Origin: an uncultured bacterium
Lineage (GTDB): Bacteria > Bacillota > Negativicutes > Acidaminococcales > Acidaminococcaceae
Length of the DNA stretch: 64,000 nt
Assembly: GCA_905215645.1 (NCBI GenBank)
Contig: CAJMQS010000003.1
Location: forward strand, 56,026-120,025
Direction: 5' to 3'
This document shows positions 31,207 to 40,000 of this stretch, piece by piece (positions within the stretch are counted from its first letter, which is position 1; each line of letters opens with the position of its first letter). The position numbers and the translations under genes are program-made. The notes under the pieces are model-generated. The model did not search any database. It had not been told where the DNA came from and was given only the letters and a program-made list of their open reading frames with translations.

Positions 31207-31944
31207 TCAATAACTCACATGCATCAGATACAGCCCCTGAGGTGGGGCAGCCATGCCGGCCTTTTTCCGGTTCCGGGCCGCCAGGATCTGGGCGAAATCG
31301 TCTTTATCCCATTGTCCTGTCCCCACCCGGACCAGACAGCCTACGATATTCCGGACCATACGGTACAGGAATCCGTCTCCGGTGATGGTGAAGGTGTACA
31401 GGTCCCCGTCCTGGACCCATCGGGCTTCTGTCAGGGTCCGCACCGGAGAAGTATCCTGGCTCCCCTGGTTCTTGAAGGAGGTAAAGTCATGCTTCCCCAA
31501 GAGCAGTGCCGCCGCCTGGTTCATGGCCTCCACATCCAGTTTTTCCCGGATTTCCCAGGTGGTATTCCGCTGGGTGGGGTCCGGCAGCGGAGAATAATAG
31601 ATTTTGTACTGGTAGGTCTTGTCCACCGCGTCGAACCGGGCGTGGAAGTCATCCCGGACCACTTCCGCCTCCCGGATGGCAATATCCGGTGGCAGATGAG
31701 GCTCCAGGGCCCGGCGGTAATTTTCCGGAGGGATCCGGGATTCCGTAACGAAGGAAATCACCTGGCCCAGGGCGTGGACTCCCGCGTCCGTCCTTCCAGC
31801 CGCCTTTATGAGGATGGGTTCCTGCAGCACTTCCGTCAGGGCCTTTTCCAGCACCTGCTGGACCCCCACTCCATTTTTCTGCCGCTGGAAGCCCTGATAG
31901 TTGGTCCCGTCATAGGCTACTGTGGCTTTAATGGTCCGCTTCAT
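31207..31944 (-). CDS. truA: tRNA pseudouridine(38-40) synthase TruA
   Basis: A 245-residue TruA. Motifs: ATVAYDGTNYQGFQRQKNGV at the N-terminus, AAGRTDAGVHALGQV with the catalytic Asp, FHARFDAVDKTYQYKIY, and HDFTSFKNQGSQDTSPVRTL. The ATG at 31944 overlaps the ecfT stop by 4 nt. It isomerises uridines in the anticodon arm of tRNAs. Location after ecfA1-ecfA2-ecfT is the conserved Firmicute order. Confidence 0.96.
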   Translation of the reverse strand: MKRTIKATVAYDGTNYQGFQRQKNGVGVQQVLEKALTEVLQEPILIKAAGRTDAGVHALGQVISFVTESRIPPENYRRALEPHLPPDIAIREAEVVRDDFHARFDAVDKTYQYKIYYSPLPDPTQRNTTWEIREKLDVEAMNQAAALLLGKHDFTSFKNQGSQDTSPVRTLTEARWVQDGDLYTFTITGDGFLYRMVRNIVGCLVRVGTGQWDKDDFAQILAARNRKKAGMAAPPQGLYLMHVSY

Positions 31945-32747
31945 GCAGGGAGCCCCCATCTGAGAAAGGCCAGCAGGGCAAAGAGCCCCAGCATCACCAG
32001 GCCGGTCAGGACATCCCCCTTGCCGTAGACCAGTTCATGCATCCGGGTCCGTCCTTCCCCACCTCGGTAGCACCGGGCTTCCATAGCCAGGGCCAGTTCG
32101 TCAGCCCGGCGGAAGGAGGAAATGAACAGGGGGATTAGGATGGGCAGCATGTTCTTGGCCCGCTTCATGATATTTCCGGAAGAAAAGTCAGCGCCCCGGG
32201 ACATCTGGGCCTTCATGATCCGATCCGTCTCTTCCAGCAGAGTGGGGATGAACCGGAGAGCGATGGTCATCATCATGGCCAGTTCATGGGCAGGCACCCC
32301 GATTTTCTTGAAAGGCCGGAGCAAAGATTCGATGCCGTCGGTGAGCACGATAGGCGAAGTGGTGAAAGTCATGAGGGAAGATACCAGGAGCAGCAGTACC
32401 AGGCGCAGGGACATTTTTACTCCCAGCACGATTCCTTCCTTGGTGATGGTGAGGAATTTCCACTGCCACAGCACTTCTCCCGGATCCGTGACAAAATGGA
32501 TCACCATGGTCAAAAGGATGATGATCCACAGCGGCTTGATGGACCGGAGCAGGAGTCCCGCCGGCAGTTTGGCCAGGGCCGCCCCCAACACGATGAAAGC
32601 GATGAGGATGCCGTAGGAAAGAGGCGAAGCGGCCAGGAACACCATGACCATGTAAAACAGTACCGCCAGGATCTTGGTCCGGGGATCCAGCCGGTGGATG
32701 CAGGAATTCCCGGGATAGTACTGTCCCAGGGTAATGTCTGTCAGCAT
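31941..32747 (-). CDS. ecfT: Energy-coupling factor transmembrane protein EcfT
   Basis: A 268-residue membrane protein linking the EcfA ATPases to S components. It has the two coupling-helix motifs with Ala-Arg-Gly cores: AQMSRGADFSSG and AMEARCYRGGEGRT. LHRLDPRTKILAVLFYMVMV-type start (HRLDPRTKI) is conserved. Five membrane helices. ATG 32747 follows GGGGTGG; GTG 32756 lies within that site. Overlaps ecfA2 by 7 nt. Serves BioY and other S components. Confidence 0.95.
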   Translation of the reverse strand: MLTDITLGQYYPGNSCIHRLDPRTKILAVLFYMVMVFLAASPLSYGILIAFIVLGAALAKLPAGLLLRSIKPLWIIILLTMVIHFVTDPGEVLWQWKFLTITKEGIVLGVKMSLRLVLLLLVSSLMTFTTSPIVLTDGIESLLRPFKKIGVPAHELAMMMTIALRFIPTLLEETDRIMKAQMSRGADFSSGNIMKRAKNMLPILIPLFISSFRRADELALAMEARCYRGGEGRTRMHELVYGKGDVLTGLVMLGLFALLAFLRWGLPA

Positions 32748-33604
32748 GCTTTCCACCCCTTTGCTTTGTCAATGGCCCGGATCAGTTCGGCTTTGGTCAG
32801 AGGCGTCCCTTCAATGGGCAGGCCCTGTTGCCGGAGTTCTTCTGCCAGTTTCACACTTTCCGGCACATCCACGGAAAGGGACTCCAGCTTTTCCCTTTCA
32901 TGGGTGAATAGTTCCCGGGCCGGGCCGTCCAGCTGGAGCTTACTGTCGCTCATGACCAGGAGCCGGCTGGCGTACTGGGCCGCTTCCTCCATGCTATGGG
33001 TGATCAGCAGCACCCCCATTTTCCGTTTTTCGAAGATCTTCCGGAGCTGGCCGAAAATGCTGTCCCGACTGATGGGATCCAATCCGGCGCTGGGTTCGTC
33101 CATGATCAGATAATCCGGTTCCATGGCCACCACCCCGGCAATGGCCACCCGGCGCATCTGTCCTCCGGACAGCTGGAAGGGAGACCGCTGGGCAAAATTG
33201 TCGAAATCCAGATCCACGAACTCCATGGCACTGCGCACCGCTTCTTCCACTTCCGGTTCCGTCTTTCCTTGGTTCCGGGGACCAAAAGCTATGTCTTCAT
33301 AGATGGTTTCCGCAAACAGCTGGTGTTCCGGGTACTGGAATACCATACCTACCCGGTTCCGGGCAGCTTTGGCTTCTGGGGTCTTAGCCGCCAGGTCCAC
33401 TCCGTCCACCAGCACTTTCCCAGCCATGGGATGGAGCAGCCCGTTGAGATGTTCCGCCAGGGTGCTTTTGCCGCTGCCAGTGTGGCCGATAAGAGCCACG
33501 AATTCTCCCTTTTCCAGGGTAAAACTCACATCATCCAGGGCCTTCTTTTCCAGGCTGGTGTGGGTCATATAGGTATAGGAGATATGGTCTACTTGGATGG
33601 ACAT
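32741..33604 (-). CDS. ecfA2: Energy-coupling factor ATPase EcfA2
   Basis: A 287-residue ABC ATPase: Walker A GHTGSGKST, Q-loop VFQYPEHQLF, signature LSGGQMRRVAIAG, Walker B YLIMDEPSAGLDP, H-loop LLITHSMEEA. MSIQVDHISYTYM is the typical EcfA2 opening. The C-terminal extension (about residues 230-287) belongs to the EcfA dimer interface. It overlaps ecfA1 by 16 nt. Confidence 0.95.
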   Translation of the reverse strand: MSIQVDHISYTYMTHTSLEKKALDDVSFTLEKGEFVALIGHTGSGKSTLAEHLNGLLHPMAGKVLVDGVDLAAKTPEAKAARNRVGMVFQYPEHQLFAETIYEDIAFGPRNQGKTEPEVEEAVRSAMEFVDLDFDNFAQRSPFQLSGGQMRRVAIAGVVAMEPDYLIMDEPSAGLDPISRDSIFGQLRKIFEKRKMGVLLITHSMEEAAQYASRLLVMSDSKLQLDGPARELFTHEREKLESLSVDVPESVKLAEELRQQGLPIEGTPLTKAELIRAIDKAKGWKAC

Positions 33605-34425
33605 AATGCTTCACACAACTCCTTATGGGTAATGATGGGAGGCAGCTGATGGCCCTGTTTGTCCAGAGCATCGGCCACTTCCGCCGCTAGGGGACATTCC
33701 AGTCCCAGACCCCGGATCCGGTCCACCTGGGTGAAGACTTCCTTGGGAGTCCCTTCCAGGACGATTTTCCCTTTTTCCATGGCGATGATCCGGTCCGCCA
33801 GGATGGCTTCCTCCATTTTGTGGGTGATGTACACAATGGTGATGTGCTTTTCTTTGTTCAGCCTCAGCACCGTGGAGACGATTTCTTTCCGACCCCGGGG
33901 ATCCAACATGGCAGTGGGCTCATCAAAAACGATGCACCGAGGTTCCAGGGCCAGCACCCCGGCAATGGCCACCCGTTGTTTCTGGCCTCCGGACAGCCGA
34001 TGAGGGGCCCGTTTGGCGTAGTCCAGCATATCCACTGCCGCCAGAGCTTTTTCCACCCGGGGACGGATTTCCGGTCCGGGGACGCCGATGTTTTCCAGCC
34101 CGAAGGCCACATCTTCCTCTACGATGGCCGCCACGATTTGGTTGTCCGGGTTCTGGAACACCATCCCCACGGTCTGGCGCACCGGCCAAAGGTTTTCTTC
34201 TATGGCGGTATCCAGCCCACCTACCAGGCAATGCCCGCTGGTGGGGGTCAGGAGACCGTTGAAATGACGGGCCAGGGTGGACTTGCCGCTGCCGTTGGTC
34301 CCGATAATGGCGACAAATTCGCCGGGGGCAATGGACAGGTCGATGCCCTGGAGCGCAGTCATTTCCTGATTTTGCCCATCCACATAGGTATGGGTCAGAT
34401 TTTTCGTTTCAATGATTGGTTCCAT
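33589..34425 (-). CDS. ecfA1: Energy-coupling factor ATPase EcfA1
   Basis: A 278-residue ABC ATPase: Walker A GTNGSGKST, Q-loop VFQNPDNQIVAAIVEEDVAF (EcfA1 hallmark), signature LSGGQKQRVAIAG, Walker B CIVFDEPTAMLDP, H-loop VYITHKMEEA. ATG 34425 follows GGAGGA. It heads ecfA1-ecfA2-ecfT-truA, which has its own promoter and contains no S component, the hallmark of a shared group II ECF module. Confidence 0.95.
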   Translation of the reverse strand: MEPIIETKNLTHTYVDGQNQEMTALQGIDLSIAPGEFVAIIGTNGSGKSTLARHFNGLLTPTSGHCLVGGLDTAIEENLWPVRQTVGMVFQNPDNQIVAAIVEEDVAFGLENIGVPGPEIRPRVEKALAAVDMLDYAKRAPHRLSGGQKQRVAIAGVLALEPRCIVFDEPTAMLDPRGRKEIVSTVLRLNKEKHITIVYITHKMEEAILADRIIAMEKGKIVLEGTPKEVFTQVDRIRGLGLECPLAAEVADALDKQGHQLPPIITHKELCEALCPSK

Positions 34426-34445
34426 AACTTCCTCCATAAAGTTAA

Positions 34446-34475
34446 ATTATAGCTTTGTTTACTGGATTCAGTCAA
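34446..34475 (-). promoter_or_regulatory. Promoter of the ecfA1-ecfA2-ecfT-truA operon
   Basis: Minus-strand TTGACT (34470-34475) and TATAAT (34446-34451) with an 18-bp spacer, about 20 bp before ecfA1. Confidence 0.75.
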
Positions 34476-34479
34476 TAAA

Positions 34480-34528
34480 AAAGGAGTTGTTGCATGTGTG
34501 AAAAACCACACACGTGCAACAACTCCTT
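34480..34528. terminator. Terminator of the AbgT-family gene
   Basis: AAGGAGTTGTTGCA pairs with TGCAACAACTCCTT, extended by TGTGTG/CACACA, with a 6-T tail on the minus strand. It insulates the ecf promoter 5 bp downstream. Confidence 0.85.
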
Positions 34529-34538
34529 TACAAATATA

Positions 34539-36083
34539 TTACAGCACTCCAGCCGGCAGAGCAATGCCCACACCCGGTCCGAAAGGCAGGCCCAGCATCA
34601 TCCAGATCACCAAGAAGATGATCCAGGCAATCTGCAGGACCACAGCAACGGGGATCATATTGGAAATCAGGGTCCCGATGGCACAATCCGGCATATACTT
34701 TTCTTGGGCTACACTGAGGATCATCCAAATGTAAGGGCTCATGGGGGTGAAGCAGTTCCCCGGGGAGTCCCCCAGCCGGTACAGCAGCTGGGTAAAGCCG
34801 GGATGGTATCCCAGCAGCATGAACATAGGGACGAAGATGGGTGCGAAAATGGCCCACTTAGCGGAGCCGGAAGAAACGAAGATGTTAACGAAAGCGGAAA
34901 TCAGGATGAAAGCGATGCACATAGGAACTCCAGTAAAGCCCACGCCTTTCAGGAAGTTGGCTCCGCTGATGGCCAGCAATGTCCCCAGCTTGGTCCAGTT
35001 GAACAATCCCTGGAACTGACCGCAGAAGAAACAGAACACCACATAAGCCCCCATGCCGCTCATCTGTTTCACCATGGCGGAGTTGATGCTCTTCACATTG
35101 GTAAACTTTCCGGTAGTCTTCCCATAGACGATGCCGGCAATGCTGAACAGGAAGAACAGCAGCGGGATCAGGCCTTTGAGCATCAGGGAGCCCACCACGG
35201 TCACTCCGTCCTTGGAAAGGATCTGTGTCTTGAAGCCGATGATGACGATGATGATATATACCAGGCAGGCCAGGCCAGCATTGTGCAGGCCCTTGATTTC
35301 CAAAGGGGTCACTTCATCCATCAGGGCTTCTTCTTCCGACCCTTCATATTTGGGGAACCGAGGCTCGATGATGTGGATGGAAACCCAGCCGATGACGGCG
35401 CCGCAGAGGAAGGTGGAAACAAAGAGGAAATACCAGTTGCAGGTCACGTCCACGGCAAACAGTCCAGGTGCCCCCAAGAAAGCATCGATGGCCTGATTGG
35501 TAAGGCCCTGGAGCAGAGAGTCTGTCCCGGCCACCATCAGATTGGCCGTGAACCCGGCCTGGGCTCCGGCATACCCCACCATCATACCCACTACCGGGTG
35601 TTTCTTGACCCCGATGTACACAATGGCAGCCAGAGGAGGAATCACAATCATGGCCGTATCGGAAGCAATGTTCCCGCAAGTCCCTAAGAAAGCGATGAGA
35701 TAGGGTACGACTCCGGGAGGTACATTCTTCAGGGAGCGTCTCAGGAGAGCCACCAGGAGCCCAGATTCTTCACAGAACCCGATGGCCATGGTCATGGTGA
35801 TGACCAGTCCCAGCGGTGCAAATCCCGTGAAATTCTTGACCAGATTGGTGAGGAGCCACTGGACCCCGGCCTTGGAAAAAAGGTTTTGGGAAACAACGGC
35901 TTTCCCTGTTGCAGGGTTGGTCAGGCTGAAGCCCGTACTGGTGAGCCCTGCACCGATAACGGCTGTAATGAGGAATAAGACCACAAACAGGATGGCGGGC
36001 GGCGGCAGTTTGTTGCAGACCGTCTCGATGGTATTCAGGAAACGGTCCACCCAGGTTTTCTTGACTGCATCTTTTGCGACCAT
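34539..36083 (-). CDS. abgT: AbgT-family transporter (p-aminobenzoyl-glutamate-type)
   Basis: A 514-residue membrane protein with about 12 helices. AbgT features: N-terminal WVDRFLNTIETVCNKLPPPA, the first hairpin FLGTCGNIASDTAMIVIPPL, GYAGAQAGFTANLMVAGTDS, and the C-terminal DSPGNCFTPMSPYIWMILSV. Family members import p-aminobenzoyl-glutamate or export sulfonamide-like drugs; dipeptide-like substrates fit an amino-acid fermenter. GGAGG precedes the ATG. Single-gene unit. The symbol reflects family, not proven substrate. Confidence 0.88.
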   Translation of the reverse strand: MVAKDAVKKTWVDRFLNTIETVCNKLPPPAILFVVLFLITAVIGAGLTSTGFSLTNPATGKAVVSQNLFSKAGVQWLLTNLVKNFTGFAPLGLVITMTMAIGFCEESGLLVALLRRSLKNVPPGVVPYLIAFLGTCGNIASDTAMIVIPPLAAIVYIGVKKHPVVGMMVGYAGAQAGFTANLMVAGTDSLLQGLTNQAIDAFLGAPGLFAVDVTCNWYFLFVSTFLCGAVIGWVSIHIIEPRFPKYEGSEEEALMDEVTPLEIKGLHNAGLACLVYIIIVIIGFKTQILSKDGVTVVGSLMLKGLIPLLFFLFSIAGIVYGKTTGKFTNVKSINSAMVKQMSGMGAYVVFCFFCGQFQGLFNWTKLGTLLAISGANFLKGVGFTGVPMCIAFILISAFVNIFVSSGSAKWAIFAPIFVPMFMLLGYHPGFTQLLYRLGDSPGNCFTPMSPYIWMILSVAQEKYMPDCAIGTLISNMIPVAVVLQIAWIIFLVIWMMLGLPFGPGVGIALPAGVL

Positions 36084-36106
36084 TGATTGACAACCTCCTT
36101 AAAAAA

Positions 36107-36135
36107 GTATTACTCAATACAGTACCAAGATACTG
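36107..36135 (-). promoter_or_regulatory. Promoter/operator of the AbgT-family gene
   Basis: Minus-strand CAGTAT (36130-36135), 17 bp, TAATAC (36107-36112). An inverted repeat CAGTA-N6-TACTG (36120-36135) overlaps the weak -35 and may be an operator or activator site. Confidence 0.4.
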
Positions 36136-36315
36136 CATTACAGCCGAAAACATCAAACATTTTTTATTCAAATTGTCTTATTGTTTATATAATATCATGT
36201 TTTTACAAACCTTGTCCAGCCTTTCTTTCTCCTAGACGGGCCATCTTTTTCTATGTTATAATTTGAACAAGTTTTTTCTTATATTTTTGTAATTCGAAAG
36301 GAATGAATATGTGAA

Positions 36316-36942
36316 ATGGATGAAATAGTGATACAGATTTTTCCCAATATGACCGTATGGAAGCTACATTCCTTCAAAGAATACCTGATTTTCTTCCTTC
36401 TGCTCCTGTCCGGCTTCCTTTTTTTCCATGGGTGGATCAAGCGACTCCAAAAAGCCAGGACTCCAGCAGGAGCAAAAAAACGTGTCTTAAAGGCTATAAA
36501 GTCTGGTTCCCACAACCGATTTCATTGCTTTTCCTGCAAAAATGGTGGATTTTCCCCTGAATTGACTGTTGTCCTGCTTCCCCATGATCTGCTCCTCCTC
36601 AGGATCATATCCAGAGGGTATCAGATTAAAGGTTCGGAACATAGTGAACAATGGTTGTTAAAAGATAATTCTGAAAGTATATCTGTTCCCAATCCATTGA
36701 CCATATTGAAGAACGAGAAAGATAAGCTGGAAAATCTGCTAAAAACAGCCAAAAATGCCTCTATAAAAGTCCATACTTTTGTCATTGCAGCAGATAACTA
36801 TGCCGATCCCATCTTCTATCTGGATGGACCTTCCCGCTCCAAAACCCTGAGCCTGCCGGAGCTGAAGCAATGGATCCGGCAGCGGGATCTGGATCCCCTG
36901 CCGGAAGAACAGCAGCAGGAAATCCTAGGATTGCTGCAATAA
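36316..36942 (+). CDS. Membrane-anchored NERD-like protein
   Basis: A 208-residue protein with one N-terminal membrane helix (about 23-40, YLIFFLLLLSGFLFFHGW) and a cytosolic domain. Residues 60-140 (FSPELTVVLLPHDLLLLRI, SEHSEQWLLKDN, VPNPLTILKNEKDKL) follow the layout of nuclease-related NERD domains, but the acidic/lysine active-site residues of that family (D...ExK) are not evident. The gene is AT-richer than its neighbours and has a weak, distant ribosome-binding site (AAAGGA, 13 nt), which suggests recent arrival or low expression. It converges with rpoC. Function unknown; the NERD link is tentative. Confidence 0.6.
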   Translation: MDEIVIQIFPNMTVWKLHSFKEYLIFFLLLLSGFLFFHGWIKRLQKARTPAGAKKRVLKAIKSGSHNRFHCFSCKNGGFSPELTVVLLPHDLLLLRIISRGYQIKGSEHSEQWLLKDNSESISVPNPLTILKNEKDKLENLLKTAKNASIKVHTFVIAADNYADPIFYLDGPSRSKTLSLPELKQWIRQRDLDPLPEEQQQEILGLLQ

Positions 36943-36994
36943 AAATAGGGGCTGTGAAAAAATGAAGAATCATTTTTTCACAGCCCCTATTTTT
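36941..36994. terminator. Bidirectional terminator between the NERD-like gene and rpoC
   Basis: A stem of about 23 bp (36941-36964 with 36971-36994) containing GGGGCTGTGAAAAAATG, with A/T tails on both sides, terminates both converging units. Confidence 0.9.
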
Positions 36995-37004
36995 ATGATC
37001 CCGC

Positions 37005-40000
37005 TTATTTCTCTGCAGGCTGTTCTGCAGGAGCTTCAGCAGGCTGTTCCTCGCTGACTTCCACCGGACGGTGGAGTTTCAGCTGGATGTTCCGGTATTT
37101 GGGCATACCCGTACCGGCCGGGATCAGTTTCCCGATGATGACGTTTTCTTTCAGGCCCAGCAGCGGATCCACCTTGCCTTTGATGGCAGCATCGGTGAGG
37201 TTCCGGGTGGTTTCCTGGAAGGAAGCGGCGGACAGGAAGGAATCGGTGGCCAGAGAGGCCTTGGTGATCCCCAGCAGGATGGGATGACCGGTAGCCGGCT
37301 GTTTCCCTTCGGCCAGCACTTCGTCGTTCTCATCTTCGAACTGGGCGATGTCCACCACGGAGCCCGGCAGCATATTGGTGTCGCCGGCTTCGTCGATCTT
37401 GTACTTCCGCATCATCTGACGGACCATGACTTCCACGTGCTTGTCGTTGATTTCCACGCCCTGGGACTTGTAGACGCCCAGTACCTGCTGCACCAGATAA
37501 TGACGGGTGGCGGCAGGGCCGGAGATCCGCAGGATATCATGGGGGTTCAGGGAGCCTTCGGTGAGCCGGTCGCCTACTTCTACTTTATCCCCTTCTGCCA
37601 CATGGATCTTGGCGCCGTAAGGAATGTGGTAGGATTCGTCGGTCCCATCTTCCTTATGGATGATGATGAACCGTCCTTCTTCCTTTTCCTGGATTTCCAC
37701 AGTGCCAGCCACTTCCGTCAGGATACCAGGATGTTTCGGTTTCCGGGCTTCGAACAATTCTTCGACACGGGGAAGACCTTGGGTGATATCGTCCGCACCA
37801 GCAACACCGCCGGTGTGGAAGGTTCTCATGGTCAGCTGGGTACCCGGTTCGCCGATGGCCTGGGCAGCGATGGTGCCGACGGCTTCGCCCACTTCCACCT
37901 TCTTGGCAGTAGCCAGGTTCCGGCCATAGCAGGCACGGCAGACCCCGAAATGGGATTTGCAGGTCAGTACGGAACGAATCTTGACTTTCTCCCGCAAGTC
38001 GGCGATCACATCAGCCATATCTTCAGTGATGTAGTCGTTGATGCGGTAGATCACTTTGCCATCCTTGTCGGTGATGTCTTCGGCCAAGGTACGGCCCACC
38101 AGACGATCCCGGAGGGATTCCAGCACGGTGCTCTTGTTTTTCCCGGAAGTGATGGCTTCCACATAGACGCCGTCCACTTCATTGTTCCGGATCTTCAGTT
38201 CTTTTACGGTCCCGTCTTCCAGGATCTTTTCGATTACGTCAGCGGTGAACTTGTCGCCAGCCTTGGCCAGGACTTCGTCCTTTTCGTTGACAATGTCTTC
38301 TTCCACCTGTTTGTCCAGGAAATGATGGGTCATATGTTCCCGGAAAGCACTCTTGACCTTTTCTTCCGGCACGTTGATGGCCAGGGTTTCCGGTTCTTCA
38401 TTGCTTTCTTCATCGGCCGGATACAGGCTGATTTCCAAGATCCGGGCAGCCATCAGACGGTCAAAGACTTCTTCCGTGACCACCGTATCGGCTTCTGCCA
38501 GGATGGAATCATCTTCTGGATTCATCACACTGGCGGCCAGGGTACGGCCCACCACATATTCCTTCAGCTTGTGCTGGCTGGACCCCAGGACAGCCTTGCA
38601 GAAACGGGCCCGTTCCCGGACCAGGTTCATGCCGGTCACATCGCAGTCGTCTTCCCGGACGATAACGTCCTGGGCAACGTCTACCAGACGGCGGGTCAGA
38701 TAACCAGAGTCAGCCGTACGCAGAGCAGTATCGGTCAGACCTTTCCGAGCACCATGGGAAGAAATGAAGTATTCCAAGATGGTCAGGCCTTCACGGAAGT
38801 TGGATTTGATAGGACGGTCGATGATCCGGCCGGAAGGGTCAGCCATCAGACCGCGCATGCCGGCCAGCTGACGGATCTGCTGCACGTTACCACGGGCACC
38901 GGAGTTGGCCATCATGTACACAGGGTTGAAAGGATCCATGGTGTGTTTCATCAGGGCATTGGCCACGTCTTCGGTGGCTTTATCCCAGATGGCGATGACC
39001 TTGCGGTACCGTTCGTCATCGCTCATGAGACCGCGGTTGAAGATGGTTTCCACTTTATCTACCTGCTTTTCAGCAGCAGCTAGGATGGAAGCCTTTTCTT
39101 TCGGGATCTTGATGTCGGAAGCGGCAATGGACAGGCCGGATTTGCAGGCGTTGTCATAGCCCAGCTTCTTGACGATATCCAGCACCCGGGCAGTGCCGAA
39201 GTTTCCGTACAGCTTGTGGGCTTTGGCAACCAGACGGCCCAGTTCCTTCTTGTCGATTAGTTTGCCCAGGAGCCAGGTCCCGTCTTCCTGTTTAGAGTAA
39301 TACCGCATTTCCACAGGCAGTTCGGAGTTGTAGATGATGTTGCCCATGGAAGTAGTCACCAGGCTTTCGCCCTTGTCGGAGGGTTCCGGGAAGATTTCCG
39401 CATTGGGAACCTTCACCTTGATCCGGGCCTGGAGGTCAATCACATGGTTGAAGTAAGCCAAGCGGGCTTCGTCGAAGCTGATGAACCGGCGGCCTTCCCC
39501 TTTGGCCCCATCCTTGAAGATGGTCAGGTAGTAGGCCCCCAGAACCATATCCTGGGTAGGAACGGTGATGGGTTTCCCGTCTTTGGGAGCCAGGATGTTG
39601 TTGACGGACATCATCAGCACCCGGGCTTCGGCCTGGGCTTCAGCGGACAGAGGCAGATGGACAGCCATCTGGTCCCCGTCGAAGTCGGCGTTGTAAGGGG
39701 TGCAGACCAGAGGATGCAGCTTGATGGCCCGGCCTTCGGACAGGATCGGTTCGAAAGCCTGGATACCCAGTCTGTGCAGAGTCGGAGCACGGTTCAGCAG
39801 TACAGGATGTTCCTTGATCACGTCTTCCAGTACATCCCACACGGCGTTGGTGGCCCGTTCCACCATCCGTTTGGCGCTCTTGATGTTGGTGGCAGCGCCG
39901 GTTTCCACCAAGCGCTTCATCACAAAGGGCTTGAACAGTTCCAGTGCCATTTCTTTCGGCAGACCGCACTGGTGCATCTTCATTTCAGGCCCTACCACGA

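Noticed and set aside
34480..34528. Long stem as a novel regulatory RNA
   Set aside because: Its position after the AbgT-family gene and the T-run on that strand make it an ordinary terminator.
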